This document shows, piece by piece, positions 63,377-64,000 of a stretch of 64,000 nt of DNA. Every line of letters begins with the position of its first letter. The stretch's first letter is position 1. The translations under genes were made by a program, and so were the position numbers. The stretch comes from Bradyrhizobium sp. SK17 (lineage in GTDB: Bacteria > Pseudomonadota > Alphaproteobacteria > Rhizobiales > Xanthobacteraceae), in NCBI RefSeq assembly GCF_002831585.1, contig NZ_CP025113.1, positions 6,959,001 through 7,023,000 on the forward strand. The letters run 5' to 3'. Below the pieces are notes generated by a model. It was not told the origin of the DNA. It saw nothing but the letters and a program-made list of their open reading frames with translations, and did no database searches.

Positions 63377-64000
63377 TCAGAATGTCGCCTTCAAGCCGGC
63401 ATAGATCGCACGCGGCCGCGCCGGACTGAGCGAACGAGGATCGGTGAAGGGCGCGCCACCATTGGCAAAGTTCGGCAACTGACCCGTGTCGAAGAAGGTG
63501 CCGTAGGTCGAATAGCGGTTATCGAAGATATTATCGATGCGGCCAAATATCTGGAAGGTCTTGTTGATCTGATACGAGGCGTGGGCGTTGAACACCGCAT
63601 AGGACGGCAGCTGCGGAGCCTGATTGGATTCGTCACCGACGAGATACTGGCTGCTGACCCAGATCGCATCGCCACCGACCTTGAGCTGATCCGTCACGGC
63701 ATAGTCGATGCCCGCCTTGACGCGGTGGCGTGGAATCGCCGGGATCACGTTGCCGGGCAAGACCTGGATGTTGCCGTTGGCGTCTGCGAACGGGCTGTTG
63801 GAACCGAGCGCCAAGGAATCCAGGAAGCGCGCGTCGATGAAGGAATAGCTGGCATAGACCTGCATCGTCGACGATTTCAGGTTGATCTCGGCCTCGATGC
63901 CTTGCCGCCGCGTATCGCCGACATTCTGGAAATAGCCGAACCCTTGCAGCACCGGGCTCGGAATATCCAGGATGTCGTCGGTGTTCTTGGCGCGGAATCC
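63377..64000 (-). CDS. TonB-dependent receptor, C-terminal part
   Basis: The gene enters from the right edge; about 208 C-terminal residues are present. The sequence ends RAIYAGLKATF, with the terminal aromatic residue of outer-membrane barrels, and has RRQGIEAEINLKSS and NAHASYQINKTFQIFGRIDN, typical TonB receptor strands. It lies beside the xoxF region, so lanthanide or lanthanophore uptake is a fair idea, but the plug domain needed to judge this is outside the window. Confidence 0.8.
   Translation of the reverse strand, partial: GFRAKNTDDILDIPSPVLQGFGYFQNVGDTRRQGIEAEINLKSSTMQVYASYSFIDARFLDSLALGSNSPFADANGNIQVLPGNVIPAIPRHRVKAGIDYAVTDQLKVGGDAIWVSSQYLVGDESNQAPQLPSYAVFNAHASYQINKTFQIFGRIDNIFDNRYSTYGTFFDTGQLPNFANGGAPFTDPRSLSPARPRAIYAGLKATF

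Overview
The window looks like chromosomal DNA of a Bradyrhizobium-type alphaproteobacterium (Hyphomicrobiales). It is high in GC and densely coded. It carries gene types common in that group: several CaiB/BaiF CoA-transferases, TRAP and Liv-type importers, a GcrA-like regulator, an IalB-family protein, an OpgC protein and a lanthanide-type XoxF methanol dehydrogenase with glutathione-linked formaldehyde oxidation. The genus is inferred from protein character and gene content, not from a marker gene. I see no rRNA, tRNA, CRISPR array or intact insertion sequence.

Layout. 1-3410: a truncated GlxA-type regulator divergent from a tight operon of a GNAT-like protein, an MFS transporter, a YqcI/YcgG (GntA-like) haem N-hydroxylase candidate and a cupin. 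3435-5972: two small proteins, a CoA-transferase and a GFA-fold protein. 6345-8765: a phage-like control islet with a GcrA-like protein and an XRE/S24 repressor; matching operator sequences lie in front of the repressor and of a downstream gene. 8937-15458: OpgC, a membrane-anchored GH3 enzyme, and a DUF4173 membrane protein with a two-component system. 15644-20833: a TRAP transporter with two binding proteins and a CoA-transferase. This meets, stop codon to stop codon, a nine-gene minus-strand operon (20834-28966) encoding a Liv-type importer, a CoA-transferase, an enoyl-CoA hydratase, a MaoC hydratase and a CitE-like lyase. 29070-33977: a palindromic operator followed by an acyl-CoA ligase, TetR, SDR and HAPMO-like Baeyer-Villiger monooxygenase operon divergent from the importer operon. 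34481-42556: HCCA-isomerase-like, GST, MlrC and class II aldolase proteins, an atypical beta-helix protein, a luciferase-like monooxygenase and a NodD-like LysR regulator. 42590-49749: IalB, small proteins and a five-gene dipeptide-type ABC importer. 49813-54297: a TetR-controlled EmrAB-type efflux pair with two matching operators, then an aldo/keto reductase. 54401-57243: an epoxide hydrolase and two proteins of unknown function. 57367-64000: xoxF, a c-type cytochrome, S-(hydroxymethyl)glutathione dehydrogenase and gfa in one operon, then an AraC regulator, a YkvA protein and the end of a TonB-dependent receptor.

How the genes fit together. The central 15-34 kb forms a catabolic region: import, CoA activation, hydration and lyase cleavage, and ketone oxygenation, probably controlled by the TetR protein at 30631. 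The 57-62 kb block oxidises methanol in the periplasm and passes formaldehyde to the glutathione pathway in the cytoplasm. The most useful new observations are regulatory DNA sites that pair with a local regulator (7.6-8.5 kb, 29.1 kb, 50.5 kb), a palindrome at 43.27 kb, a terminator-like hairpin over a start codon at 57.24 kb, a probable one-base frameshift at the start of the class II aldolase gene, and the GntA-like operon at the left edge.
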